Part shown: piece by piece, positions 14,319-26,976 of the stretch
How the letters are laid out: each line of letters starts with the position of its first letter
How positions within the stretch are numbered: position 1 is the first letter of the stretch
Assembly (NCBI GenBank): GCA_030549775.1
Contig: CM060175.1
Span: 42,225,415 to 42,289,414 of the forward strand
Length of the DNA: 64,000 nucleotides
Source: Tamarix chinensis
Taxonomy: Eukaryota > Streptophyta > Magnoliopsida > Caryophyllales > Tamaricaceae
Reading direction: 5' to 3'
Made by a program: the position numbers and the translations under genes
The notes under the pieces: model-generated
The model's input: only the letters and a program-made list of their open reading frames with translations
What the model was told of the DNA's origin: nothing
Databases searched by the model: none

Positions 14319-17049
14319 AAAATATAAAGGAAGGAGGGTGGTAGGTCGTGCATCATGAGGGAGTAAAAAAATAAGGGCCACAATTTGATTTTATCAAGAA
14401 TTGGTGGTTAAGATCAAATTTCATAAAGTTACAAACATGTGAACTCATAAAGAAAAATTACATTTAATGATGTATATGCTTCCAATAATATCTATTTTGT
14501 CCCAAAAATTATAAAATTTATTATACGGAAGTTTTAAGTTATGAAAATATCAAAACACTTAAATAAGATGATCCCCGAACATTTGTGATTTTTTTAATAA
14601 CTATAAAGGGTTTAACCGAGCTAAAAACACTAAACTAAGTCCAATTAAAGCATGAGTAGTGTCTTTTTGCCAAAAACTTATTTTGGTATTTTGAAAAGGC
14701 CTATGAGACTTAGAAAAACATGAGGGTTTCAAATATACACATTAGAGAAGAGTCTTGGAAAAGTTAAAGGACCAAGAGTGACTCAAAAGTCTTATAGAGA
14801 ACAAAACCGTAAGAAAGGTTGAGAGTGGCAAAGAGCCATGATAAATAGATTATAAATGCTTAGGTGGGACAATAATGAGTGGGAAGAGAGTCATAAGAGC
14901 TATAATTTAGAATCCTAAAAGTGAAAAATAACTTCAGTAACTTAAGCTTGAAAATTATTTTTTTATCATTACTGGTATGGACCAGTTAAAATAGGGTTTA
15001 GATCGAACCAAACTTGATGTCCAAATATCAAAAATATTAAGAACAAAGACTAACCTATATTATATCTAATCCAAAATCAAACCCGGTATTTTAGGTTCTA
15101 TCAAGTTTGAATTTAGGTTTAGATCAATATTTACACAACCTTTTAGTTAAGTGTAGAAGTTGTACCCACTACCCATAGGGGATTAACCTTGAGTGAACCT
15201 ACCTGCATCTATGTTTTTCTTTAATTATTTTATAGAAGTGGTCACATCATTAGCACAAGTATGACATGCACACACGCGTGTACACATGCGCGCACACACA
15301 CACATATTTGTATGCTTTCATATTGATTTCAGTTGGTGATTCATAACCACCTTCAAATATTAAGTCAATTAATAGAATCACATTTCACATTACAATTTTG
15401 GGTGATCACACTAACCCACATATACCACAAAATTTATGTTTTTCATTTGCAACCCACATATGGTTTAATACATTATAAACTCACTCTTAAGAAAACCAAA
15501 TAGGATCTAAGTCTTCACAAATTAGGTTAGGATGATAATATGATTTTTCCCATCAATATATCATTTCCCCAAGTTTTCTTATATTTTATAATTATTTTCC
15601 TACCATTTATCCTATTAACATTTGAGAATAATAAAATAGTTTAACTTTCATTTTCATTAATATTCAATTTAGCCTAAATTCTATATTATAACACAAACAT
15701 TTTAGGTCACAAACAATAGTTTGCAACAATTAATTCAAATATCTGAGAGAACTAAATGAATGGTTACAATGAATAATTGATTTATTTCAGGAATTTTTCC
15801 ATTTTTGGTGATAAGTCAATTAACCTTAAGGACCAATCATTTTTTTTTAAATATCTTTTTAATTTATTTTAATATTAGGTGAACTAATCAAGTGGTATAG
15901 TCAACTTGGTAATTGTCCATGGTAACCAACCAACTACTTTGGTATACTAGACGATGCCTTTAAGTGCTAATATTATGATTTTTTTTATAAAATGGGGAAT
16001 CAAGCAACCAATAGGGTCAACCTATCAAATGGTAAGGCTAAACATTCAATGGTACCATCAAACACATCAATAGATATAAGTAATATATTGATTGGTATAT
16101 GAATCCAATTAATTTTCTCGCCCTTAAGCACATGTAATCTTATATCACCAAAACATTCTTTCCACCCCAATTTAACATGATTTCATTTTCTATTATGAAT
16201 CAAAATCATTCCTTATGTACATTATCATACAACTCCCAACTTAAAACATGCTCGTATCAAACTAGCATAAAAATTACAACATAAATCAAATAAATAATGC
16301 TTTTAAAAAATCACTATATTCATGTCTCATAAATTCCCAAAATATACTTTTGATCATAATGACTTTACATCCTTATAAATCATATTTGGAGCTTCAAAAA
16401 ACATCAATTGAGGTATAATTTACCTCTTAAAGGCTAAAATAATAGGAATACATGATTTAAGAACTCTTCCTTGCTCAAAGAATTTCAAACTTGAGGCCTT
16501 TAAATACCACTATTCTTCACCCCACTTATTCTTTAACCTAAAACTTTTCTAGTGCAAAATGGTCCATTCAAGCTACCTAGAATTATCTTTTGGAAGTTTA
16601 TATCCTTAGGAGAAGTCTATAAATATGGAAAGGAAAGAAATTTTGGAGATGCTTGCTTCTTCAACTCACTAGAAATCAAAGGAAGGAAGGTTAATAAAAG
16701 AAGTAGAGAACTTTGATGTGCTTGCTTGCTATTTAATAAATTTTAACTTATGATTAATGGATCTTGCCTAAGAAGGAAAAAAAGGATTATCTAGAGTTAT
16801 ATTAATTCATGAAATGGAAATTTATTGCCAAGGTGGTCTAATAAAAACAAAGAAAGAAGGTAACTATCCTGAGCTAATTAAGGGATACTAAAAGTAGCCT
16901 ACTTCTATAAATTTCAAGGTTATATTTTAACTTAATTATTGTTAATCCATTTATCTAAAAGTGGTGAAGGAAAGAACAACTAATGAAATAATTATCTCAA
17001 AATAATTAAATGATTAAATGAAAAATAAATGCTTAATATAAGATAGTTA
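14319..17049. other. Decayed repeat interval, probably the rest of LTR K plus other LTR debris
   Basis: This should resume LTR K after insertion A. I see no coding domains. Words such as ACCAATAGGGTCAACC and TTGATTGGTAT at about 15870-16110 are complementary to the CGATTGGTT-type motifs of LTR C, suggesting a minus-strand relative of C. A CA-rich microsatellite is at 15271-15305. No reliable termini were found. Confidence 0.4.
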
Positions 17050-18399
17050 TGTATCACCCTCAAATTTAGTAATTAACATTTGTGTTTATCATAATCAATT
17101 ATTCAAAATATTAGGTGTTATGCCACAAATAACACAAAGAGACGTATGACCAATGCCTAACTCGTGCCAGTTGTAAGGCTAGGTGTGGTTAACACCTAAT
17201 ATAAGGTTGAGGTAAAACTAAAAATCAACTAAACAAAAAATGAATAGATTTCAAATACCATTAGCAAAGAGACATAAGAACAAAACAAATAAAACTAGAA
17301 CAAGGGACACCTAATTAACCCTAAAAACTCTACCTATCCTAAACCACCACCAACCCTATAACAACCTAAAAGTGATAGTATTAGTACAACTTTCTCATAT
17401 TGAGTAAATCACTACATTTCCTAATAATTAACATGCCTCCATTGCACACAACACAACATCTAAGATAACAAGATTCCACAAATCATCCAAAGATACCAAT
17501 CAAACCAAAACCCTAATAAAGACCCAAAATAGCCATGCTCACAGCTGCACAACAACTATAATCCAATTTAGTTGACTAATAATCACTGTGGCATTTACTA
17601 GTTACATCAAACAATCCAATGTTTATTAAGCCAATCCTAAACTAATTTTTATAAAGGTATCATGGTGGTTTTATAATCCAACTAAGTCAACTAATAATCA
17701 AATATTTAGTGGAATACGATCTCATAATATAAAATAATGATCATTAGATATAACCATAAATTAATAATTAAACCATTTACCTCCTAATATCATGTTAGAA
17801 AGTCACATAACATTAATTTATGTATAACAAACACTAACTTTATAACATCAAATCATAGAAGTTACACGACATAATTCATATATACACAAGCACTCAAGCC
17901 CTTAAATAAGTGTACCCCAATATAGTTTGTGATTTCCTATAATTAGAAATGAGCCCTTTGACCCCAAAGGTCCACTATAAACACTTGGTGGCCTACTGAG
18001 GCACAAGATCCCTTTCCAAAGCTCAAGTATTTTTTTTAAAGAATTAGTTCATTATTCAGTTCAATATTATTAATCCAATGATACTGATATCCACAACCAT
18101 AATCTATTAAACAAAATAAAAAACCCAAAGGGTCACTATAATCAATGTCAACATGTCTTAAGATGAGGCATCATGATATAGTTCGAATAATTATCTAACT
18201 CAAAAAAATTATTTTTCAAACTATTCTAATGTTAACTTTTAAGTTAACTATCAAAGATGAAAGTCAAAGGTAAAACCTAAGTTAACTAAAGACATCTTAG
18301 TACAATTATTCACACTTAGGCCTATTCTAGCCAGGAATGATCAAGATGCCATTAAAATCCTAATTACCACAATATTATTCATATTAATTCTAAACTATA

Positions 18400-19170
18400 T
18401 TCTCGATGCAGGAGCAAATATTTTTATACATTTGAACATGTTTCTTGTGTATGTTTTGGATGTTTCTTGAGGTTCTTGGAAGTTTTTTCCAAGTTAAAGA
18501 CACTTTTTTGAAGATATGGTTCTAAATTAAAGAAACTTGCAAGTAGGAGATTTTTGCACAACCAAATAAAGCCTTAAAGAGTTGATTGATTGGTGGACTG
18601 GTTAAAGGTGATAAATTGGTAGCTGAAATTAGTCAACTACAACTATCAAAACTAGACCATGACAACTAAGGAGTCAATTGTAATAAGCTAGGGTCTTGTT
18701 GATAGTTATGATTTTATGTGTCACTTTTTTAACTCAACCCTAACCCCAACGTGTCATGTGGTTGATTGGATGAGTATTTTTGTGGGTTATGCCTATATAT
18801 ATATGCCATTATGTCAACACTTAGAGGGGATATATAGAGAGAAGATTGTAAATTTAAGTTGATTTGAGTAATAAAAATCACTTTGTGAGTTTTTTTCATT
18901 TCTCTTTGTGATATTGCTTCATCATGGAAACATTACTATGTGTGGTCTCTCATGATTGTATTTAGTGAGTGATTCTTTGTAATTTCTCATTAAAAATCCT
19001 TTGATTACTATCTTTTTGAAGTATCAAAGTTTCTATCTTGTTAGTGTTTAGAGTGTCATTCAAATATATGAGTACTTTATACATCCATTCAAGTTTCAGT
19101 ATTAAATAATGAAGAAGATCCATTCTTGATCTTTCAACCCACATTCACATCAACTCCCATCAACAATTTC
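18400..19170 (+). mobile_element. Possible nested promoter-bearing LTR fragment within LTR D
   Basis: Unlike the rest of D, this segment has a plus-strand core-promoter look: CCTATATATATATGCC at about 18790, then a purine-rich GAGGGGATATATAGAGAGAAG region and AATAAAAA about 50 bases later. This arrangement is common in Ty1/copia LTRs. I could not define the termini or a TSD, so it may be a diverged copia solo LTR or simply a promoter-like AT-rich segment. Confidence 0.3.
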
Positions 19171-20985
19171 TCATGAAAAGGCTAAAAGTAAATAATTTAT
19201 AATACTTTAGCATGGAAAATAAATTCTAGGAGATGGCAAGTGACTATTTTAACCCTATACATGAATTAAGCATTTTAAGAATATAAAATCCTAAACATGC
19301 ATATCTAACGTCTCATTTATTTAATGCTTAAAATATATATTAAAGCAAGGCCTAAGGATTGTTATTAATGGTAGAAAATAATCATGATACAAGTAAAAAA
19401 TGGCAAATCTACCCCTAGAGCATATAATATATAATCATACAAAACTAACCCCAATGAGGCTCAAATATTATTATGATATATATTAAAATTAAACTAAAAA
19501 TACCTTTGTTGAGACTAAACAATATTACATACATAAACTAGCATACTTTCTCTTATTATCACATGTAAAAAAATTCCCATTTGAATATAAATAATTATAC
19601 ATATGATAATAAAATATCAACATACTAAAATATAATATATTAAAACTCATAAATTGCACATATAATATCATACTACTTGCTCTTTCAAATTATAGCATAA
19701 ATTTCACAAATCTTGTAATAATTAAAACCTACCATGATACTAGCTTAAAAAGCCTATAAACGCAATTTTTCTACCATCTTAAAAGGTTTTTGTATTTACC
19801 TATTTCCCATGAAATTATCACTGTACAATAAGAACCACCAAACCGTAGCATCCACTATACTTTATTCTTCTCCTTAAAAATAACAAGAAGATTTCAAAAT
19901 TCACTCAAGAAATACCATGCCTCAAATATTAATTGACAACCAGAACATACACCAAAAAAAAAATCATTATACCTTCAACCGAAGAAGTTTAGTTAAGCTA
20001 CGTGAAAGAGGGGTGCTCCTTGACACAGATAATAGCTAGCAACGTGAGTTGGTCAAATAAAAAGGTGTGGGTTGTGTTAGTTTCTTATGTATCATTAGCT
20101 TGATTGTGTGAATGTCATAGAGGTTCAAGGGTAGATCAATATGAAGGCATTATGTTGTTAGGGATTTTACATGAAAGAATCATGTAGCAAGGAGCATCTC
20201 AACATGAAGGGCTCATTCTAGTTTGACTTAGTAGTGTGTTGGGCACAAGAAAGGTGGTGATGGTGGCTCTATTAGTTGATGAATATTAGGTGTAGGGGTG
20301 TTGCATACAAATGGACAAACGTTGGAGGAGTGGTGTTGCGTTGGGAGGATCATGATGGTAGTGGTGTGGTGGCTTGAATGTTAGCATAGCAAGGGATGGA
20401 ACAATGTTGGTTGTTGCAGGGACAAAGTACAGGGATGAAGTGAGAAAACTAAGTGATGGAAAGGGGATAATATTAACTATGGAATCAAAGCCTAAGAGAT
20501 AAAAAAATGAAGGAAGAAAGGAAAATTTTCAGCTTGCAAGGAAAATGGAGACTAAATAACCAAGGAGAATGAGGGAGGTTAAGGGGGTCAGTAGCATGTG
20601 AAAAATATAAGGTGTGGGGAGTGGGTTGGCCATGTATAGGGTAAGGGTACATGGTCTACTAAACAAAATACAATAGTGCATAGGGAAGGCATGTGTTAAA
20701 TCATAGCATAGGTCTACAAGGGGGAAAAGAGAAATCAATTGCTAGGTTTGCAAGGGGATGAGGTAGCTTGCTACGTTAAGCTTAGTTAAGGTTTTTTAGT
20801 TGCACAAATAAAACTAGGGACAAAAGGGTAATTTGTGGTAAGGTGGGATCCAAAGTTAAAGAATACAATTAAGCGTTAGTCTTGGTTAAAGGTTAAAAAT
20901 ACGATGAAGAGGTTAAGAATCCAAGATTCTAACAATTTTAATGTAATTAAATTTATAATTTATTTTTCCATAATTAATGCACATA

Positions 20986-21036
20986 ATAATAATAATAATA
21001 ATAATAATAATAGTAATAGTAATAATAATAATTAAA
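20986..21036. repeat. (AAT)n microsatellite in LTR D
   Basis: An AAT/ATT repeat of about 50 bp with AGT interruptions, close to the 5' end of LTR D. Confidence 0.85.
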
Positions 21037-21115
21037 TCAACCCTATAATAATTTTATAATTAATTACACATACATACCTTTTTGTAATTGTGATTTCTAC
21101 AAATAGAGTATTACA

Positions 21116-24100
21116 AGTTTCATATTCAAGCTTCTTTAAACTAATCCGTTAATATTCCATACATAAAGTGTTAGTGTGGGTTTAATATTGATTAAAAAAT
21201 TATTATTTCTTTAAAAAAAAGTAACTTTCAAATCATATTATACAAATCCCAAGATTACCTTATAAATAAGAATAAAATATCCTTAATAAATCAAATATGA
21301 AACCAAGGTGTAAAAATTACTTCATAATAATACTCACACCAATTATTTCAAATGATCCTTTTGGATCATTCTAATCGGGGATAAATCCATAAAAAATATT
21401 ATTTCTAAAAACTAGGAATTAAAAAATATAAGGAATCACACCACAATATTTCTTCATGTTTGAATAGTGATATATATGATATCATTCCTTCAAAAGTAAA
21501 AAGGTATATACAATTAATTCACTCCCTCTTGAGTAACAATGAGAACTATCATATGGGTAAACTCATCAAGATTCTTCTCACTTTAATTTCTATAGAGTAA
21601 TAAACATCTAAGTAGGTAGGTTTATAAACTATTACAATGAAATAAGTTAGCATATCTCTCCCAATTCATTAGACAACATATTAAAAGTTTTTTTATTTTA
21701 CTTTTAAACCAGCATGTCAATATTACACTATTTTACCACAATAATTCCTTCATTGCATACTTTGAGTGTTTCCATACATATTTGGTTTTTTTGCATGTGG
21801 AGGTTTTGTTGAATTCATCTAGCCTAAGTGAACACCAGAAGATCATTATGGAGCATGCATTGTGTTTTAAGTTTCCTGTAGTCATCCTCCATGATGTCAT
21901 TTATGTCATCATCAACAAGTGACCCATCCTTGGTTTCTTGCACCTTGAATTATCCATATTTTACTAAACTTTAGGCATGATAGACTTTACATTATTGTTA
22001 AAGGTTCATTATACTTGATACGGACCTCGTATGGTGATTTATATTTATTACATGCAAATGGGCCCCTATTGGGTAATTTGTACTTCGCACACCAAAGAGG
22101 GCCCACCTAATGATTCATATTCATCACTCTAAGTGGGTCCCATCTAGAATCACAAGGCATACCCACTTGAGACAAGTCTATATGGACCCCTAAGGTGTAC
22201 TCACCTAGAAGGCCCCATGTGTACTTATCAAAAAAGGGTCCTAATTCCACCCAAAAGTTAGCCCAAAAGTGGAGAGTCCCCCCCTCCCATATAAGCTATA
22301 AAAAATCCCCTCAAGAATCAATGTGGGACGCATCAATACTTTTTCTCTAACTATAGTATTGCCCATTGAACAATGGAGGTCTTATCACGCAATGCACGTT
22401 TTGCATTCTTTCATGTCCATTCATCTTTTTTCTCTCTAAAGTATTAACTCTGCAAGAGCGCATGCTTTTATGCTAAATATAAGAGTGAACTTGATGAAAT
22501 AATGTGGAAAAATACTCAAGAGGGTATACTTATGTTTCATCTTATTCATTGTTATTAATATGAAATAGAAAATTTATATGATTGTTTCAAACCTCAGACA
22601 ACTTCACAAACACAACTTTGAGTTACTCATACACTTGTAATTCTCAAATTTTAAAGCTCAATATCACCTTAACTCTAAGATGCACACAAACCTAACCTCT
22701 TAAGCTTGTGTTGTTTTCTCAACTCTATGATCAATAACAATGATACAACTCAATCAAATTGTTCAATAAGGTGAAAACCATGAAGAACCTAAACAAAATC
22801 ACTATAAAACCACAAATCTATTTTCAACAAAATCGTATTGCCATAAAAGTATCACATGATTTTAATTACTATGTAAAAGTTCTAGGACTTAGTCTAACTC
22901 AATACATAGAAGAATTTTCAATATTTGTTAAATTAGACAAATAACTACTAATGAAATTCATTGCTAAGGTACAAAGGTAGTAACTTTTATTTTCTGCATA
23001 AAATAATGTTTACTAGATTAAAAGATGATTTCTCCTCACAAAGATTTGGATCATAATAGTTGTAAAAATAAAACATGTTACAAACTTAGAAATATCCCTT
23101 ATATTTTTATTTCATAAAATATTTGGTTATTATCCTTTAAGATATTAATTTATTATGATACACCTATGATTAGGATACTCACTACAAAACTATATTGAGT
23201 TTCCTAAAAAAAATCTCTTGGAAAATTTTTAACTTATGGTGCATATAGTTCTCCTATGAGATTCACGTTACCTTTACATAAAGAAAGTATAGGCACTCAT
23301 CTACACTGTAAGATCTTCATGCATTCTTCAAATTTTCTTCAATTCCTTAAAGAAATTCCTTTCTAACTTGTTTAAGTCCGCACATTATTAGAATATGAGT
23401 TAAATAGAGAATTATTTTATTTGTTAGCATCAAAATTAAGAACTCGCTGCAAAGTCTTTTATAAGATGTGTCAGCTTTCAACTTTAAGCATACCAGAAAG
23501 CAATTTGAGAAGGTTTAGTAGTCTAGAGTATATCATACTAAATGGTTAAAGTTGACCAATTTGATGAGCAATTTTGTTTGGGTAAATAATATTTCCTTTG
23601 GGGTTGTGGGTGACTCATGATGAAGCATTGATGGAATCTCATTGGTGTTTCAAAAGTAACAAGGTAAATGCATATACACATGTTTCATGGTGAAGAATAT
23701 AATTATGAATGAAGTAACAAGGTAAATGCATCAATCACGCTAAAATGCATATCATACAAATCAATTTCACTCACGTTGATAAGCTCTATTAGATTAGGAT
23801 AAATGCATTTAAAGCACATGTCATCATGCACATATATACAAGATACATATGGAGCACTGATCATAAGTGATATGGTTTAGCCACCAAAAATCATTTGAAT
23901 TCATCATGTTGTGAAAGAATCAAACATATTAAAATGATCTTTGCAAAATCATTTTTGAGTCATGAGAGCAATATAGAGAGGTGTTACAACTATTTTTAAT
24001 ATCAAAAATCTCATATTTGCTAAACTTGTAATTTTCAATACAACAAAAATTAGACTACGAACTCATTGAGTCAAAAAAAAATAGTGAACATGGTCCAAAT

Positions 24101-24300
24101 ACAATGTTATGTACAAGACCAATACCATGTGAAAGAACTAACATTCATGCTTATCGTAAGTAGCACCTTATAGCATAATTATCAAATTTTAATGACCGGG
24201 AATATTTTTAAGTTGAAAGCAAATTATCATCAAAATTCATGTGCTTGTATAATATTTTCAAATCAAAACATTTTAATATGAAATTCTTTCACTTGACTTT
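21116..24300. other. Gene-poor interval with an LTR-like segment near 22.0-22.4 kb
   Basis: Apart from the coding-like segment at 21824-21943, this is AT-rich DNA without domains. From about 22017 (TGATACGGACC) there are spaced repeats with GGGCCC/GGGTCC words, then CCCATATAAGCTATAAAAAA (about 22297) and CAATGTGGGAC (about 22320). That promoter-like layout is common in plant LTRs, but the termini are not clear. I see nothing identifiable between 22450 and 24300. Confidence 0.35.
21824..21943 (-). pseudogene. Unrecognised coding-like segment, possible last exon
   Basis: On the minus strand a 39-codon open stretch follows an AG acceptor-like site (TTCAAG at 21944) and ends in TAG at 21824-21826. 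The peptide is acidic and hydrophilic: it contains DGSLVDDDINDIMEDDYRKL and ends LLVFT. It differs from the low-complexity DNA around it, but no upstream exon could be joined, and I do not recognise the family. It may be a captured gene fragment, part of a decayed element, or chance. Confidence 0.25.
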
Positions 24301-25394
24301 TCATATTATTTTCTCAACTTCTTAATGGATGAGCATGTTCGAAAATCAGTAGTAGATGGTGAGTGATGGTCGCTGCAGATAAAATGAACATATTCATGCT
24401 TGAATGGCTAAGCCGGTTTCCGCTACATATGCTCTGCAGTGGCCTATACAATGATTGGACTAAGACTGACGCAATGGAGATGATACAAAGCTTCATGCTA
24501 TGCTGATATCAAGGATTCTGGAGTATGGTGGAGTAGTTGTTGAGTGTCATGCTTTGATTATAAGATTTTCTTCTCGTCATATTTCTCCCTGTAAAGAGGA
24601 AAGAAAATGAGGCATCGCAGAGGTTTGCAAACGACATATGAATCTCCGTGGGGAATTGCCCTTCCATCAATAATGATCCTCTTTTTCTTTTTCTTTTTTT
24701 GAGGGGATAATGATGCCAATTTTACTGTATCATCATTTATATATAAGGTTCTCTGGATTATCTCCTAAGCGAAGGGAAAGAGGAAGGGAAATAAGAATGA
24801 GAGCCACAAGAGGCCTAAGTACGAGTCCTATTATCATCGAAACCAAACCCGGCGCATACAGATTTGACATCCTTGCTGTATCGCAGTTTGGAGTGGATGG
24901 GCTTTGCATGTGCCTGTGCTCTTTCCGTCCGCTTGTGGGAAAAAATATAAAAATAAGTAATGCTTTCTCTATTTCTTTCTTTCTTTTTTCCCTTTTCCTT
25001 TTATCTTGAATGGTGTGAGGAAATTACATAATGCAGAACTCAACTATACAAATGCAGTTTCATATTGCAGATCAGACCTCCATGCAATTGATCGTATATA
25101 GACAGCAGACAGTGAATAGAAGCTAGTGCATGCAACTTCGGAGTTGTACCGTTCTTTTTCTTTCTTTCTTTCTTTTTCTATTTACCTGGGTGATCTTCCC
25201 TAAAGTTGTACTAGTCCACTCCTTAACAACCATGTTGACTCCAAACAATTTCTGCCCAGACCGTGGCTGGGCCAGGAAATGCCCCCATGGTCTCTTCAAA
25301 GCATCTTCTTGATCAGAAGGTGCATCATCAAGAAGCAAACGGCTATACACTCCTGGAACACCCTCAATGACGGCAAAGTAGCCCAGGTTTATCC
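24300..25394. other. Low-copy-looking DNA downstream of the DUF1644 gene
   Basis: Base composition is more even here than in the flanking repeats. It probably holds the 3' UTR and downstream flank of the minus-strand gene. Just past that gene's stop codon, one minus-strand frame stays open from about 25390 down to 25123 (words VIEGVPGVYSRLLLDD and RPWGHFLAQPRSGQKLFGVN). It starts only after stop codons and matches nothing I recognise, so I leave it as UTR or unassigned. A TTTC-rich run is at 25152-25176. Confidence 0.4.
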
Positions 25395-26234
25395 TTAGTT
25401 TTCATTTGAGGCAACACTGCCTGCTGACCCAAAGGCATGCAGCAGGAGAAACACATTAACTAAACTACTATGGACATAAGCATCAGCATCTGAAATACTA
25501 TCTTCCTCATCAGAGTCCAACCCATAATTGTTGCCCTCTATAACATAGTCTCCAATAAACGTTGCCCCTGGCATCGATGATCTTACCGTGCTAATTGCAT
25601 CCCCTCTCTCCCATTCACTCTCCAGCCTCCTCCATTTCTCTTCCATTGCAGGATCAACTTCCCGTGACTTTGCGGCAGGGTGTACAGCCCTAACATGTTT
25701 TTTTAGCTCCTTGTAATTCCCGACAAAGGAACAGTTATCATGCATGCAGCATCTCCTTTTGGTGTTCAGAAATTGTCGAGCAGCATCAACTACTGTCCAA
25801 CCTTTTACTTGGCCCCGGCAAAGAGGGCAACCAAGCTCAGCTACTCCACCATTTCCCGTAAGCCACGAAGAAAAAGGAGCCAGACTTACCATATCAACTG
25901 AAGCTTGCAATGATAAACCAAGGTGGGCAGGAGCTACTTTGGTATAAGCTTTCCTGTACTGATCTAGACAATTGGAATGACGAAGGCTGGTGCCACACAT
26001 GTAAGGGCGGCAACCCTTGTCATGAGAAGAGCAGAGAAGCAGGACAGCATTGTGTGGATACTCCATGCACACTGAACAGATTATACCTTCACAGTCTTTT
26101 TCATCCAACATCTGAGAACATTTTTTTGGGCATAATTGTTTGGAAGGATTCTGATTGTTTGATGACAACAAATACGGAGTTTGTCTAAATCTTCTAGATG
26201 CAATCCTGCGCCTTCTTCTGCTATCTTTTGCCAT
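25395..26234 (-). CDS. DUF1644 family zinc-finger protein
   Basis: A 279-residue protein encoded without introns in the coding part. The start is the ATG at 26234 (MAKDSRRRRR); the frame stays open upstream but offers only GTG, not ATG. An AG acceptor at 26282-26283 after a pyrimidine-containing stretch suggests a 5'-UTR intron. The N-terminus is basic. A RING-like cysteine cluster follows: C53-x2-C56 in ICSVCMEYPHNAVLLLC, then C68, H71, C75, C80, and a second pair in GCPLCRG (C136, C139). A C2H2-like finger follows (C163, C168, H180, H185), then an acidic segment (DSDEEDSISDAD, 240-251). This order is that of plant DUF1644 (PF07800) proteins, some reported as stress-responsive in rice. Biochemical role unknown; zinc binding is inferred from the spacing. 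Intact, in a repeat-dominated neighbourhood. Confidence 0.93.
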   Translation of the reverse strand: MAKDSRRRRRIASRRFRQTPYLLSSNNQNPSKQLCPKKCSQMLDEKDCEGIICSVCMEYPHNAVLLLCSSHDKGCRPYMCGTSLRHSNCLDQYRKAYTKVAPAHLGLSLQASVDMVSLAPFSSWLTGNGGVAELGCPLCRGQVKGWTVVDAARQFLNTKRRCCMHDNCSFVGNYKELKKHVRAVHPAAKSREVDPAMEEKWRRLESEWERGDAISTVRSSMPGATFIGDYVIEGNNYGLDSDEEDSISDADAYVHSSLVNVFLLLHAFGSAGSVASNEN

Positions 26235-26281
26235 CTCAAGCCTGAATTTTTTGTGAACCACTTACTAAAGCCTCCCAAGAG
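26235..26281 (-). other. Probable 5'-UTR exon segment of the DUF1644 gene
   Basis: Between the ATG at 26234 and a likely splice acceptor (minus strand GGTTACAG, AG at 26283-26282) lie 47 bases of leader. The matching donor and the transcription start, somewhere upstream in 26.3-28.5 kb, cannot be fixed by eye. Confidence 0.45.
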
Positions 26282-26283
26282 CT

Positions 26284-26945
26284 GTAACCAATAGGACAAT
26301 CATATGTCAATTCTTAGAACATTATATTCTGGCACAACAGGCACACAAGATAGCCAATCTACCCGCTACCATTCCACAATCCAGTAATGATAAATGATAA
26401 AAGACTAGATATGTTTGTTACTTTATTCAAGCATATAACAATCATGTGGCAAAGAAACAACATACTCAAGATTCAAGCTTAAGCATTAAAAAATACATTC
26501 TCTAATATTTTTCTGTTGAGTGCTCTTTATTCAGTTATTTGGTCTATTTCCTCCACTTTATTCAGAAATTAAGAGACGATGTCCATCAAGCTATACATAA
26601 GAGATTAGACAAAGTCATTATAAGGTTTAGGATCAAAGCTGGGTATCAGATCACATTCTCAAGATTGGGTGCCATTATTTTCCAGAAAAATATTCTTTGA
26701 TAAGTCAGGTATCCAAAGTTGAGGTGACCTTTGAATAAACCAGCCCAAAGTTCGGCAATGTAGTTGGGGCACTTGGCAGAGCAAAGGGCGTCTTCTTTCA
26801 GCCCAAAGGTCCCGAGTCTGATCCACAATGGGTGCAAGGTCATGCTTCCCCTTGCATGAGAAAGGGATATTGGGAGCATGGGCACACAAGTCCCAACAGA
26901 GTACAAAGCGCCCTGGAACTCTGGGTAGAAAAAAAAAAACCAAAA

Positions 26946-26976
<31 letters not shown>

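Larger units (their letters stand above)
17050..21115 (-). mobile_element. LTR D, solo LTR on the minus strand
   Basis: The plus strand starts TGTATCACCCTCAAATTTAG at 17050 and ends GAGTATTACA at 21115. Flanks AGTTA (17045-17049) and AGTTT (21116-21120) form a 5-bp TSD with one mismatch. Length is 4066 bp including any nested DNA. The subterminal motif appears as GGTGTTATGCCACA (17113-17126). A repeat hairpin, CCTTTGACCCCAAAGG, is at 17955-17970, and an ATT array at 20986-21036 is near its 5' end. A purine-rich plus strand at 20040-20700 corresponds to the sense pyrimidine tract. There is no gag-pol. A different LTR-like segment lies inside at about 18400-19170. Confidence 0.75.
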
